Shown: positions 9,355-17,734, counted from the first letter of the stretch. The stretch: 64,000 bases of DNA from Hyphomonas sp. (GCF_018402285.1 NZ_JAGYJH010000006.1:248847-312846), one strand, 5' to 3'. A program made the numbers and translations. Notes: a model not told the origin generated them from the sequence alone.

Positions 9355-9972
9355 TCAGTCGGTACCGCAGATCCAGTCACTGCTGAAATTGGCAACACCG
9401 ATAACGAGATTGTTGAGCCGGGAGATGTCATCTTGGGTCACGGCAAGGCGCGAGAAGGTCAGAGCGCCTTCGCCAGTTCCGAGGCGGGTGATAATGTCGT
9501 GGCTGTCGAGGATCAACCGGATGCTGCGCGAGCCATCGGGATTGACCGTCATCGCCTCGCGCGGACCATAGAGAGCAGGCGGCGCAGCCTTGATGGCCGC
9601 AGCGGCGTCCTTCACTTTTATCGCCACATCCAATGGCAGCGTCGTGCGCAGCTGGCAGGCCGGCGCGTTCCCGCCCGCATCCCGGCGCGGAACCGACCGC
9701 GCTTCCAGAAAGAGGTAGGGTTTCTCCTCGCTGACGGAATAAACATATGACGCCCCGCTCAGCGAGACAGTGTCGACAATCCGCAGCCAGTCTTCCGGCG
9801 CCGCACCAAACAGCTGCTCGCCGCGCGAAACGATGGCATCCGCGCGCCCGGCATCGCATGCCAGCCGCTCCTCATCACTCGTGAGCGGAGCACAGGGCGC
9901 TGCCTGCGCGGCCGCAGCCAGGGGAAGGGCTGCCAGAGCCAAGAGCAGGAAAGGAAGGCGCACGGCAATCAT
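9355..9972 (-). CDS. Secreted protein of unknown function in the ilv operon
   Basis: I do not recognise this 205-residue protein. It has a clear signal peptide (VRLPFLLLALAALPLAAAAQA) and then a globular region with four cysteines (CAPLTSDEERLACD near the mature N-terminus, one in the middle, one in the last residues DWICGTD), suggesting disulfides in the periplasm. Its ATG overlaps the ilvN stop as ATGA, so it is translationally coupled to a cytosolic biosynthetic gene, which is unexpected. About 50 bases separate it from ilvC. No enzyme motif is visible. Confidence 0.75.
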   Translation of the reverse strand: MIAVRLPFLLLALAALPLAAAAQAAPCAPLTSDEERLACDAGRADAIVSRGEQLFGAAPEDWLRIVDTVSLSGASYVYSVSEEKPYLFLEARSVPRRDAGGNAPACQLRTTLPLDVAIKVKDAAAAIKAAPPALYGPREAMTVNPDGSRSIRLILDSHDIITRLGTGEGALTFSRLAVTQDDISRLNNLVIGVANFSSDWICGTD

Positions 9973-10535
9973 CCCTTTTCCTTGCCGCGCTTGATCGAGA
10001 GCACGCCGGTCCGGCTCACTTCGACGAGACCGAGCGGGCGCATGAGGTCAATGAACTGGGTGAGCTTGTCTGACGCGCCGGTCACCTCGAAGATGAAGCT
10101 TTCATTCGTCGTGTCGATGACATGCGCCCGGAAAATCTCCCCGATCCGCAGCGCCTCGACGCGCTTCTCGCCGGTTCCTGCCACCTTCACCAGCGCCAGC
10201 TCGCGCTCGATCCCGCGCTTGGAATTGGTGATGTCTATCACCTCGGCCACCGGCACCAACCGCAGAAGCTGCGCCTCGATCTGCTCCAGGATATGCCCGG
10301 TGCCCTGCGTCACGATGGTGATGCGCGAGCGGTGCTGGCTTGCGTCCACTTCGGCGACAGTGAGGGAGTCGATATTATATCCGCGTCCGGAGAACAAACC
10401 GACCACGCGCGCCAGCACGCCCGGCTCGTTGTCGACGATCACCGCCAGCGTACGGCGTTCAACTTCCTCATCCTCATGGGCAAGGAAGTAGGCTGATTTC
10501 GGCGCCTGACCGGGAGGGGGTGTGCCATCGCTCAT
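9969..10535 (-). CDS. ilvN: Acetolactate synthase small (regulatory) subunit
   Basis: Regulatory subunit of acetohydroxyacid synthase; 188 residues, longer than E. coli IlvN and matching the IlvH-type size. An N-terminal ACT domain begins RTLAVIVDNEPGVLARVVGLF (about residues 28-48) with NIDSLTVAE, followed by the C-terminal domain typical of IlvN/IlvH (RELALVKV, ESFIFEVTGASDKLTQFIDLM). The ACT domain binds valine for feedback control in the family. It overlaps both neighbours by 4 bases (ATGA), indicating tight coupling with an unknown gene on each side. Confidence 0.95.
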   Translation of the reverse strand: MSDGTPPPGQAPKSAYFLAHEDEEVERRTLAVIVDNEPGVLARVVGLFSGRGYNIDSLTVAEVDASQHRSRITIVTQGTGHILEQIEAQLLRLVPVAEVIDITNSKRGIERELALVKVAGTGEKRVEALRIGEIFRAHVIDTTNESFIFEVTGASDKLTQFIDLMRPLGLVEVSRTGVLSIKRGKEKG

Positions 10536-11230
10536 TGGGGGCGCTCCGATTGGGTGTTGCTTGCAAATCCGCGATCCAGAACCACATTCGGCCGCCGCGC
10601 CAGAAGTTTGCCCCGCAGCGCGGCGGTCTGCTCCTTGGCATGGGCCCGGTTTTCTTTGGTGCGGTCATCATACCGCTCGACGATCTCGTCAAGGCGGCGC
10701 GGGTCGAGATGGGCCTGCAATTCGGAAACCAGCAGCCGGCGGCATTCGTCGATGAAGTCGGCGCACTCCTCCGAAGGCGGTCCGCCCTCCCGGGTCAGTG
10801 CCTCGATTTCCCGATAGGTGAACATCAGCGCATCAAGTATCGGTGGGCGCGATCCGCGATAGGCGCCTTCCTTTTCGACGCCTTTTCCGTCCGGATCTAT
10901 GTTCGGGAAAAACATCCGTCCCCGGTCCACCAGGGTCGAGAGGACGATCATCATGTTGGTCTTGGCAGCGAGGAACGCCCCGTCATTGGCATGCATGTGA
11001 CGGGTGCGGACAAAGGTCGCGCAGCGCGCCAGCGTGTCGATCGCGGCCCCGCCCCATTCGAGGCTGGCTGAGTCGATGCTCTGGCGCAGGCGCTCGGTCT
11101 GCAGCTTGCGCTGCCTGGCTGTCTCCCCGCGCGCCACGACCGCGCTGATCAGCGCGACAATGGCCGAAAGGATGCCGATGAAAATCTCGGCATTGCCCTT
11201 CAGCCAGTCAAAAATGCCTGCGGCGTCCAT
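10532..11230 (-). CDS. Membrane-anchored protein of unknown function between ilvB and ilvN
   Basis: Unrecognised 232-residue protein placed between the two subunit genes of acetolactate synthase. A single N-terminal membrane helix (IFIGILSAIVALISAVVA, about residues 16-33) is followed by a basic, helical, soluble region (RQRKLQTERLRQS...). There is no known catalytic motif. Its stop overlaps the ilvN start by 4 bases, and it begins about 35 bases after ilvB, so it is in the operon. Codon use looks like its neighbours. Its position in a normally conserved pair makes it worth noting. Confidence 0.75.
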   Translation of the reverse strand: MDAAGIFDWLKGNAEIFIGILSAIVALISAVVARGETARQRKLQTERLRQSIDSASLEWGGAAIDTLARCATFVRTRHMHANDGAFLAAKTNMMIVLSTLVDRGRMFFPNIDPDGKGVEKEGAYRGSRPPILDALMFTYREIEALTREGGPPSEECADFIDECRRLLVSELQAHLDPRRLDEIVERYDDRTKENRAHAKEQTAALRGKLLARRPNVVLDRGFASNTQSERPQ

Positions 11231-11265
11231 GAAATTCCCTCTGCTCCGGTCCTGACCGGAAAAAC

Positions 11266-13062
11266 CTAGACCAGCCCGCGGCCAGCCTCTCCGATCTCGT
11301 TACCCGTTATCTCGCCGAGAATCATCTGGTTGTGCGCCGAGCCCGACGGAATCATCGGCAGGCAGTTCTCAGCCCGTTCCACCCGGCAATCGAACAGGAC
11401 CGGCCCGGCATGGTTGATCATTTCCAGGATCTTCGCGTCGAGCTCTGCCGGATCATCACAGCGGATACCATGCGCGCCCAGCGCATCGGCGAGCTTCACG
11501 AAGTCCGGCAAGCTCTCCGAATAGGAATGCGAATAGCGCTCTCCATGCAGCAGCTCCTGCCACTGGCGCACCATGCCCATCCATTCATTGTTGAGGATGA
11601 ACACTTTCACCGGCAGCTTGTGCTGCACGGCGGTGGACAGCTCCTGCATCATCATCTGGATCGAGGCTTCCCCGGCAATGTCGATGACCAGCGCGTCGGG
11701 GTGGGCGGCCTGAACGCCCACGGCGGCCGGCAGGCCGTAGCCCATCGTGCCGAGCCCCCCGGAGGTCATCCAGCGGTTGGGCTCCTCGAAATGATAGAAC
11801 TGCGCGGCCCACATCTGATGCTGGCCCACTTCGGTCGTGATGTAGGCGTTCCTGTCCTTTGTCAGCGCATAGAGCCGCTCGACGGCGTATTGCGGTTTGA
11901 TCACCTCGCTTGAGCCCTTGTAGGCAAAGCAGCGCCGGGCGCGCCAGGCGCCGATCTGTTCCTTCCAGGGCCCCATGTCCGGCAGCTTCGCCTTGCGCGC
12001 CTTCAGCTCCTTAAGGATTGCTTCGAGCGCCTGCCCGCAGTCGGCCAGCACCGGAACATCCACCCGCACGATCTTATTGATCGAGGAGGCGTCGATGTCG
12101 ATGTGCACCTTCTTCGACTTCGGTGAGAACGCGTCCACACGGCCCGTCACCCGGTCATCAAACCGTGCGCCGACACAGATCATCAGGTCGCAGTCATGCA
12201 TCGCATTGTTGGCTTCAAAGCTGCCATGCATGCCCACCATGCCAAGCCAGTCGGGATGGCTGGCGGGAAAGGCGCCCAGCCCCATCAGGGTCGAGGTTAC
12301 CGGAATGCCTGTAAGTGCCTGCAACTCGCGCAGCAGAGCCGAGGCGCGGGGCCCGGAATTGATCACGCCGCCGCCGGTATAGAAAACCGGCCGCCAGGAC
12401 TTGGTGATCAGGTCGACCACCGCCTTGATTGCCTCAGGCACTGGCTCAGTCTGGGGCACATAGGTCGGCTTCAGGATGCCTGCCTTGCCGACATAGGGCC
12501 CGGTGGCAAACTGGATGTCCTTGGGAATGTCGATGACGACCGGGCCAGGCCGGCCATTGGTGGCAATGTAGAACGCTTCATGGATCGTCCGCGCCAGCTG
12601 GTTCACGTCGGTGACGAGATAGTTGTGCTTGGCGCAGGTGCGGGTGATGCCGGTCGTGTCGCATTCCTGGAAGGCGTCGGTCCCGATCAGATGCGTCGGC
12701 ACCTGCCCGGTGATCACCACCATGGGGATGGAATCCATCATCGCATCAGTGATCGGGGTGACCATGTTGGTCGCGCCCGGCCCGGAGGTGACCAGCGCCA
12801 CGCCGCATTTTCCCGTCGAGCGCGCATAGCCTTCGGCGGCATGGCCGGCGCCCTGTTCATGGCGCACGAGGATGTGGCGGATCGCGTCCTGCCCGTAGAG
12901 CGCGTCGTAGATCGGCAGCACCGCCCCGCCCGGATAGCCGAACATTACCGATACGCCCTGCTCGCGGAGAGCTTCCACGACAATCTGCGCACCGGTCATC
13001 AGGCGCGGGGCGGAGGGGGGGGCCGTGTCAGCGGCGGGCTTGGCCTTCGTCTTGGTGGTCAT
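11266..13062 (-). CDS. ilvB: Acetolactate synthase large (catalytic) subunit
   Basis: Thiamine-diphosphate-dependent catalytic subunit of acetohydroxyacid synthase, first common step of valine/leucine/isoleucine synthesis. It has the N-terminal motif MFGYPGGAVLPIYD, the catalytic-glutamate region LVRHEQGAGHAAEGYAR, the FAD/central domain with GLGAFPASHPDWLGMVGMHG, and the ThDP-binding domain (VIDIAGEASIQMM...LNNEWMGMVRQWQ). The motif normally reads GDGSF/GDASI; here it is GEASI. The ATG at 13062 is used; the track start at 13119 is a TTG inside the attenuator terminator. An N-terminal Lys/Ala/Pro-rich extension of about 20 residues is present. Confidence 0.96.
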   Translation of the reverse strand: MTTKTKAKPAADTAPPSAPRLMTGAQIVVEALREQGVSVMFGYPGGAVLPIYDALYGQDAIRHILVRHEQGAGHAAEGYARSTGKCGVALVTSGPGATNMVTPITDAMMDSIPMVVITGQVPTHLIGTDAFQECDTTGITRTCAKHNYLVTDVNQLARTIHEAFYIATNGRPGPVVIDIPKDIQFATGPYVGKAGILKPTYVPQTEPVPEAIKAVVDLITKSWRPVFYTGGGVINSGPRASALLRELQALTGIPVTSTLMGLGAFPASHPDWLGMVGMHGSFEANNAMHDCDLMICVGARFDDRVTGRVDAFSPKSKKVHIDIDASSINKIVRVDVPVLADCGQALEAILKELKARKAKLPDMGPWKEQIGAWRARRCFAYKGSSEVIKPQYAVERLYALTKDRNAYITTEVGQHQMWAAQFYHFEEPNRWMTSGGLGTMGYGLPAAVGVQAAHPDALVIDIAGEASIQMMMQELSTAVQHKLPVKVFILNNEWMGMVRQWQELLHGERYSHSYSESLPDFVKLADALGAHGIRCDDPAELDAKILEMINHAGPVLFDCRVERAENCLPMIPSGSAHNQMILGEITGNEIGEAGRGLV

Positions 13063-13117
13063 GGGCTTCAGCTTCCGGGAGGAGGGTTTCTGCGTAGGGT
13101 TCAAAAAGGGCTCGGCC

Positions 13118-13150
13118 AAAAGAAAAAGGGCCTCCAGAGGAAGCCCTTTT
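13118..13150 (-). terminator. ilv attenuator terminator
   Basis: On the minus strand AGGGCTTCC-TCT-GGAGGCCCT forms a 9-bp stem with one G-U pair, followed directly by TTTTCTTTT. It lies between the short leader ORF and ilvB, inside the operon leader, which is where an attenuator terminator belongs. Transcription from the promoter at 13253-13281 must pass it to reach ilvB. Confidence 0.85.
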
Positions 13151-13185
13151 GTGCGCGCACCCGCAACTGCCTGGTCGAAGGGCAG

Positions 13186-13224
13186 CTACGGGCACTTAAG
13201 AATTACTACTTTTTTGGCGCGCAC
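13186..13224 (-). CDS. ilv operon leader peptide (Val-Val-Ile-Leu)
   Basis: A 12-codon ORF, GTG CGC GCC AAA AAA GTA GTA ATT CTT AAG TGC CCG TAG, giving MRAKKVVILKCP. It contains adjacent valine, valine, isoleucine and leucine codons, the end products of the operon, using GTA, ATT and CTT, which look infrequent in this genome. A GAGGA ribosome-binding site sits about 9 bases before the GTG. An in-frame TTG at 13239 would give a 17-residue version. The terminator starts 36 bases after the stop. Attenuation of ilvBN is established in Caulobacter crescentus; this is the expected equivalent. Confidence 0.8.
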   Translation of the reverse strand: MRAKKVVILKCP

Positions 13225-13249
13225 TTGGCGTTTCCTCAATTACGGGAGT

Positions 13250-14200
13250 TCAGGCATAATCTTCCGCGTCGGCGGTGTCAATCTCACGATAGAGGGCAAA
13301 AATAACCCTCAGCCGGTCGCCGATTTCAGGGGAAGGGATGCGTGGCCATAACGGAAACTGCCGCCCGATCCAGGTAAATTGCCTTTTTGCATAACGCCGT
13401 GACTCGCGTTTGGCGCTTTCGGCGGCCTCTTCGGCGCTGATCTCACCGCGCACGAATGCGGCAATCGAGGGCATGCCCAACGCTTTCATCGCCGGCAGTT
13501 CGGGGTTGAGATCGCGGGCGACCAGCGCGCGGGCCTCTTCCACAGCGCCCTGCATCAGCATGCCTTCAAACCGCCGGTCTATCTTCTTGTAGAGCGCAGT
13601 GCGCGGCGGGGTGAGGGCAAAGCCTGTCCATTCGCCCTCCTTCAGCACCGGCGGCTGGCGCTCGGACTGGAAGTCGCTCAGCGGCCGTCCGGTCGCCAGC
13701 CACACCTCATAGGCCCGCGCCAGGCGCTGCTTGTCGCCGGTGCCAAGGCGTTCGGCAAGGTCGGGATCATGCGGGGCAATGCGCGCCCGCAGGCCATCTG
13801 CGCCTTCGGTGTCGGAGATGGCGCGCACTTCGGCGCGGATATCGTCGGGCACCGGGGGAATGTCGGAAAGGCCCTGCGTCAGCGCCAGCAGGTAAAGTCC
13901 TGTGCCGCCGACGATCACCGCATGCTTGTTCTGCCGCTGCAGGCGTTTGAGCACGCTGCGCGCCGCTTCCAGCCATTCGCCCGTCGAATAGCGCGTCGCT
14001 GCGTCGACATGGCCGAACAGATGGTGGGGCACGCCGGCCATTTCCTCCTCGGTCGGGCGGGCAGAAATGACCTGCAAGTCCCTGTAAACCTGCATGGAAT
14101 CGGCATTGATCACCTCGCCGCCGAGCTTGCGGGCGAGTTCAATGGCAAGGGCGGATTTTCCGCTGGCCGTCGGGCCGTGTATCAGGATGGCAGGATGCAT
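13250..14200 (-). CDS. miaA: tRNA dimethylallyltransferase
   Basis: Transfers an isopentenyl-type group to A37 of tRNAs reading UNN codons. The 316-residue protein has the P-loop GPTASGKSALA at the N-terminus, the catalytic INADSMQVYRDL segment, the substrate-binding GGTGLYLLALTQG motif, and the C-terminal TRQ/YAKRQFTWIG region that contacts the tRNA. It ends just before the ilv leader, and its last codons contain the probable ilv promoter. It diverges from serB across 74 bases. Confidence 0.95.
   Translation of the reverse strand: MHPAILIHGPTASGKSALAIELARKLGGEVINADSMQVYRDLQVISARPTEEEMAGVPHHLFGHVDAATRYSTGEWLEAARSVLKRLQRQNKHAVIVGGTGLYLLALTQGLSDIPPVPDDIRAEVRAISDTEGADGLRARIAPHDPDLAERLGTGDKQRLARAYEVWLATGRPLSDFQSERQPPVLKEGEWTGFALTPPRTALYKKIDRRFEGMLMQGAVEEARALVARDLNPELPAMKALGMPSIAAFVRGEISAEEAAESAKRESRRYAKRQFTWIGRQFPLWPRIPSPEIGDRLRVIFALYREIDTADAEDYA
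13253..13281 (-). promoter_or_regulatory. Putative ilv operon promoter
   Basis: TTGACA (13276-13281) and TATGCC (13253-13258) on the minus strand are separated by exactly 17 bases, at the very end of miaA. Initiation about 7 bases downstream would start the transcript roughly 20 bases before the leader GTG. The -35 is consensus, the -10 weak. Confidence 0.5.
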
Positions 14201-14274
14201 CCCCTACAACTAAGGACTTGCAGCCCTCGAGGAAAGCCACCTAGAGACGGCCAGCTTCGAAGAGGGCCTTGAGA

Positions 14275-15180
14275 ATGCAGATGGGTTGGGTCTTGGTTGC
14301 TGTTTCCAGCGGGGCAGAGGCCCGCCTGGGCGAGCTTTCAGAAACATCTGTCCTCGCCGCTGGCGGCACGCCCAACGGCTGGACCTGCCTTTCCGATACC
14401 GGCCCGCTTCACGCGGGTGCCTTGCGCTTTACCGCAGCAACCGAAGGGCTCGGCGTCCTCCGCAATGCGCTGGAGGCTGCCGGCCCCATCGATGCCGCCA
14501 TCCTGCCCGCAGCCCGCTTCGGCCGGAAACGCCTCCTCATCTCCGACATGGACTCCACCATCATCGGCCAGGAGTGCATCGATGAAATCGCCGACGCGGT
14601 CGGCCTGAAAGCAAAGATCTCCGAAATTACCGAACGCGCCATGCGCGGCGAACTGGATTTCGAGGCGGCCCTGACCGAGCGCGTCGCCATGCTCAAGGGG
14701 CTCCCTCTGGGCGCCCTCGCCCGCACGCTGGAAGAGCGCATCACCCTCAATCCCGGTGCCCGCACGCTGATCGCCACCATGAAAGCCCATGGCGCGGCCA
14801 CCCTGCTGGTCTCCGGAGGCTTCACCTATTTCACGTCCCGCGTCGCCGAGCTCGCCGGGTTTGAAAGCCATCAGGGCAACACGCTGATCGATGACGGGGC
14901 CACCCTCACCGGCGAGGTCGGCCGCCCGATCCTTGGCCGCGAAGCCAAGCGCACGGCGCTCCTGGAAGCAGCCGCCGCCCTCGGCGCCAGCGCCGAAGAG
15001 ACCCTCGCTATGGGCGACGGGGCTAACGATCTCGACATGATCCGTGCCTCCGGCCTTGGCGTCGCCTATCGCGCCAAGCCGGTCGTTGCGGCCGAAGCGG
15101 CCGGTTCCATCCGCCATACCGACCTTACCGCGGCCCTCTTCTTCCAGGGCTACAAAGCGTCCGAATTTGTCCTTGACTGA
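14275..15180 (+). CDS. serB: Phosphoserine phosphatase
   Basis: HAD-superfamily enzyme that dephosphorylates phosphoserine in the last step of serine synthesis. The core motifs are DMDSTIIGQECIDEIAD (motif I, nucleophile Asp near residue 92), LLVSGGFTYF (motif II) and MGDGANDLDMI (motif IV), with the typical RAMRGELDFEAAL cap. The first 80 residues form a divergent N-terminal domain as in other proteobacterial SerB proteins. The track begins at a TTG (14269); I use the ATG at 14275, with another ATG two codons later. The NUDIX gene follows after 6 bases. Confidence 0.94.
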   Translation: MQMGWVLVAVSSGAEARLGELSETSVLAAGGTPNGWTCLSDTGPLHAGALRFTAATEGLGVLRNALEAAGPIDAAILPAARFGRKRLLISDMDSTIIGQECIDEIADAVGLKAKISEITERAMRGELDFEAALTERVAMLKGLPLGALARTLEERITLNPGARTLIATMKAHGAATLLVSGGFTYFTSRVAELAGFESHQGNTLIDDGATLTGEVGRPILGREAKRTALLEAAAALGASAEETLAMGDGANDLDMIRASGLGVAYRAKPVVAAEAAGSIRHTDLTAALFFQGYKASEFVLD

Positions 15181-15186
15181 CCGGTC

Positions 15187-15657
15187 ATGTCAAAGATCCG
15201 TACCCGTCTCTTCCAGTCCTGGTTCCGCCTCAGCCGCCCTATGACGCTCGGTGTGCGCGCCGCGGTTGAGAATGAGGCGGGCCATGTCTTGATGGTGCGC
15301 CACACCTATATCCGCGGCTGGTACATGCCGGGCGGCGGCGTCGAGAAGGGTGAGCCCGCCCTCGACGCGCTCGGCCGGGAACTTGTCGAGGAAGCCGGCG
15401 TACGTCTCATCTCCGAGCCGTGCCTGATCAGCATCTACTCGAACCACCACAACTTCCCGAACGATCATGTCCTCTTCTACCGCCTGCCCTGGGGCAGCTG
15501 GGAGCCCGTCAAGGCCACGTCCCTCGGCGAGATTGCCGAGACTGCCTGGGTCGATCCGGTTCTGCCCCCGGAGGGCACAAATAAGGGCACCCGGATGCGC
15601 CTTGAGGAACTTTACGGCGGCCAGCCCATCTCGCCCTACTGGGCTCACCGCACCTGA
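15187..15657 (+). CDS. NUDIX hydrolase
   Basis: Small hydrolase of 156 residues acting on a nucleoside diphosphate linked to another group. The NUDIX box GGGVEKGEPALDALGRELVE continues into EAGV, matching G-x5-E-x7-REUxEExGU, near residues 44-67. It directly follows serB and is probably cotranscribed. The substrate cannot be predicted. Its last 13 bases overlap the end of the converging L,D-transpeptidase gene. Confidence 0.9.
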   Translation: MSKIRTRLFQSWFRLSRPMTLGVRAAVENEAGHVLMVRHTYIRGWYMPGGGVEKGEPALDALGRELVEEAGVRLISEPCLISIYSNHHNFPNDHVLFYRLPWGSWEPVKATSLGEIAETAWVDPVLPPEGTNKGTRMRLEELYGGQPISPYWAHRT

Positions 15658-16409
15658 TACGCTCCGTTGCGTACACTGATGGCGGGCGGTGCGCCGGTCT
15701 GCGCAAACTTGTCCCAGCCCGGTTTCAGCCCCTGCCAGAACCCGGCATGTTCGCTGGCTGAATGCGCCACCAGATTGGCGTCCGTCAGGGGGAAGGGGAA
15801 GATGTGCACGTCCACGCCGGCTTGCCCGCCCTCGAAGGCTGCCTGCATCAGCGTCCAGATTTCCTCGATCCCCTCATCCGTCATCGCAAAACAGCCCACC
15901 GACGCGCACGCCCCGTGCACCATCAGGAAACTGCCCGTCCGCCCGGCGGCCCGGTCAAAGGCGTTGGGGTATCCCAGATTGAAGGAGAGGTGAAAGCTCG
16001 AGGCCGGGTTCATCTGCGCGGGCTTAACCTTGTAAAACCCCTCCGGCGCCTGGAAGTCGCCCTCCCGCATCTTTGGCCCCAGCCCGCCGGAAACTGCACA
16101 GACCGGCCAGGTCCGGAAGGGCTGGAACCGGCCCTCCTCGTCCCTCACAAACGCCGTCACTTCGCCCGGCTGCTTGGTGATCTGCAGGAAAACCGGGCTG
16201 CCCAGTGTCAGGCCCTTCTCCGCCAGCGCGGCCCTTATTGGCGCTTCCTGCGCCGCATAGACCGCCCGAGAGCGGGCAGTCTCAGGCACAACATCCGCAT
16301 GGGCAAAGGCAAACAGTGCCGGCAGGCAGAGGAAAGCCAGCATCGCGATCAGGATCGCGAAGATGTTGGGCTGCGGGCGGCGGGGATGTTTCGGGCGAAG
16401 CAGGCTCAT
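15645..16409 (-). CDS. Secreted L,D-transpeptidase (YafK-like)
   Basis: Periplasmic YkuD-domain enzyme acting on peptidoglycan. A basic N-terminus and hydrophobic segment (NIFAILIAMLAFLCLPALFAFA) form a signal sequence or anchor. The active site is seen as HGACASVGCFAMTDEGIEEI, the H-x-x-C/A-x-S-x-G-C motif with the nucleophilic cysteine in VGC. The domain layout (FRTWPVCAVSGGLGPKMREGD, then FYKVKPAQMNP) matches the YafK/DpaA-type group, some of which cleave the lipoprotein-murein bond. I use the ATG at 16409 rather than the GTG at 16499, which would add 30 residues before the signal. Confidence 0.85.
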   Translation of the reverse strand: MSLLRPKHPRRPQPNIFAILIAMLAFLCLPALFAFAHADVVPETARSRAVYAAQEAPIRAALAEKGLTLGSPVFLQITKQPGEVTAFVRDEEGRFQPFRTWPVCAVSGGLGPKMREGDFQAPEGFYKVKPAQMNPASSFHLSFNLGYPNAFDRAAGRTGSFLMVHGACASVGCFAMTDEGIEEIWTLMQAAFEGGQAGVDVHIFPFPLTDANLVAHSASEHAGFWQGLKPGWDKFAQTGAPPAISVRNGAYQVR

Positions 16410-16502
16410 GGCCGGCAGGATTTCATCCCGATTGTGGCTGAAGCCGGGCGGCTTCGGGGAGGTCCCGGGACTTGAGGTTAAATGTCCGTCATCCGTCACC
16501 GG

Positions 16503-16925
16503 TCATTCTGCCGGGATAGGGTCCTGTCCGGACGGCTTTATCGGATGGCGCATCAACTGTTCCAATCGCGGCACGGGTGCAATCGAGGCGACCGATGGAC
16601 GCGACAGGAAACAGCCCTGTATGAGCTCGACCCCCATATCCCGCAACACGACCAGTTCGCCGAGGGTTTCAATGCCTCACAGATAGCCTTGATGCTCAGA
16701 TCATGCCGCATCTTCAAGCTTGGTCGGCTGCACATTGTCCTTATCAATATCGCGGATCAGCTCCATGTCGATCTTCACGAGGTCTGGCTTGAGCTTCGAC
16801 AAAAGGTCAAGGCCGGCATAGCCTGCGCCAAAGTCATCGATCAGAGAAGGCGCGTTAAGATACCGCGCATGCGGGCGTTACCAGAAGCATCTGCCTGGCC
16901 GCCCGGAATGGAGTTCATTCCTCGT
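16503..16925 (-). pseudogene. Broken EAL-domain (c-di-GMP phosphodiesterase) gene, 3' part
   Basis: On the minus strand the sequence reads LIDDFGAGYAGLDLLSKLKP then DLVKIDMELIRDI, the conserved core of EAL phosphodiesterases, and stops at TGA soon after. In another frame it resumes as IETLGELVVLRDMGVELIQGCF and ends normally with a TGA at 16503. The upstream half of the domain, including the EAL motif itself, is not recognisable. So at least one frameshift and a large 5' loss are present, and no intact ORF remains. The two surviving blocks match the end of a BLUF- or sensor-type EAL protein. Confidence 0.7.
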
Positions 16926-17044
16926 TAATAATTGAGGCGTAACCTGGGCACATGTCGGGTTTACCCCTCCCGCCATACTGAATGACGACCCTGCAAATCG
17001 GCGGCCGCGCACTCTCCCGCGTACAACCCCGCCCATCGACGTCG

Positions 17045-17075
17045 ACGCCGGTCTGCTTCCCCAGACCGGCGTTTT
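17045..17075. terminator. Strong hairpin between EAL remnant and pgsA
   Basis: ACGCCGGTCTG and CAGACCGGCGT form a perfect 11-bp stem with a 6-base loop, followed on the plus strand by TTTTC. It lies just after the pgsA stop on the minus strand, where it may act as its terminator although no T-run follows on that side. No plus-strand gene that it would terminate is visible. Confidence 0.45.
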
Positions 17076-17080
17076 CGCGT

Positions 17081-17734
17081 TCAGCGCCCGCCGCCCTGGA
17101 TCGCCTTCACATATTGCGCGCCCGTCAGCAGGGAGAGCCCCGCCGCCGCCCACAGCGCCAGCACCAGCGCCCCCGTCGCCACCGCGCCCCAGGGCGCGCC
17201 GCCTTCAGTGCTCGCCGCCTCCGGCACCGGCCACAGCGCCAGCGGCAACATCAGGCCGGTAATTGCGAGCATTTCCGCAGCCGTCTTCCATTTGGCGAGC
17301 TTCGACGGCGCCACGATCCCCGCCGCTTCGGGGCGGGTGCGCAGCCAGGTCATGAACATGTCCCGCGCCAGGATCAGCGCCGCTGGCACGTAGATCAGCC
17401 AGGTCTTCAGCGCCAGGGCAAGCGCAATAAGCGCCGCGCCCACCAGCAGCTTGTCGGCAATCGGATCGAGCCACACGCCAAACCGGCTTTCTGCCTTGAA
17501 GGCGCGCGCAGCCCAGCCATCGAGGAAATCGGTCAGCATGCCGGAGATGAACGCCAGCAGCGCAAACTGGTGCCAGAGCTGCTGGAAGGTGGCATACCGC
17601 GCCCGCTCAAGGCCGGTCACGCCCGCGTCCGCCAGCAGTGGCTCAATGCCCGCCGCCTTGAAGGCACCAAACAGCACCAGCGCCGCGAACATGCAGCGGG
17701 AAATCGTCAGGGCGTTGGGGATCCAGGCAAACAT
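17081..17734 (-). CDS. pgsA: CDP-diacylglycerol-glycerol-3-phosphate phosphatidyltransferase
   Basis: Makes phosphatidylglycerol phosphate in the inner membrane. The CDP-alcohol phosphatidyltransferase signature D-G-x2-A-R-x8-G-x3-D-x3-D is complete as DGWAARAFKAESRFGVWLDP followed by IADK. Several membrane helices follow. The 217-residue length is slightly above the E. coli enzyme because of a C-terminal helix region. The start is taken at MFAWIPNALT (17734), which matches the family N-terminus; the track start adds 12 residues. It stands alone, 45 bases after the TadG-like gene on the same strand. Confidence 0.93.
   Translation of the reverse strand: MFAWIPNALTISRCMFAALVLFGAFKAAGIEPLLADAGVTGLERARYATFQQLWHQFALLAFISGMLTDFLDGWAARAFKAESRFGVWLDPIADKLLVGAALIALALALKTWLIYVPAALILARDMFMTWLRTRPEAAGIVAPSKLAKWKTAAEMLAITGLMLPLALWPVPEAASTEGGAPWGAVATGALVLALWAAAGLSLLTGAQYVKAIQGGGR

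Noticed and set aside
10520-11071. 183-residue plus-strand ORF
   Set aside because: Antisense to the operon gene between ilvB and ilvN, whose overlaps with its neighbours support the minus strand.
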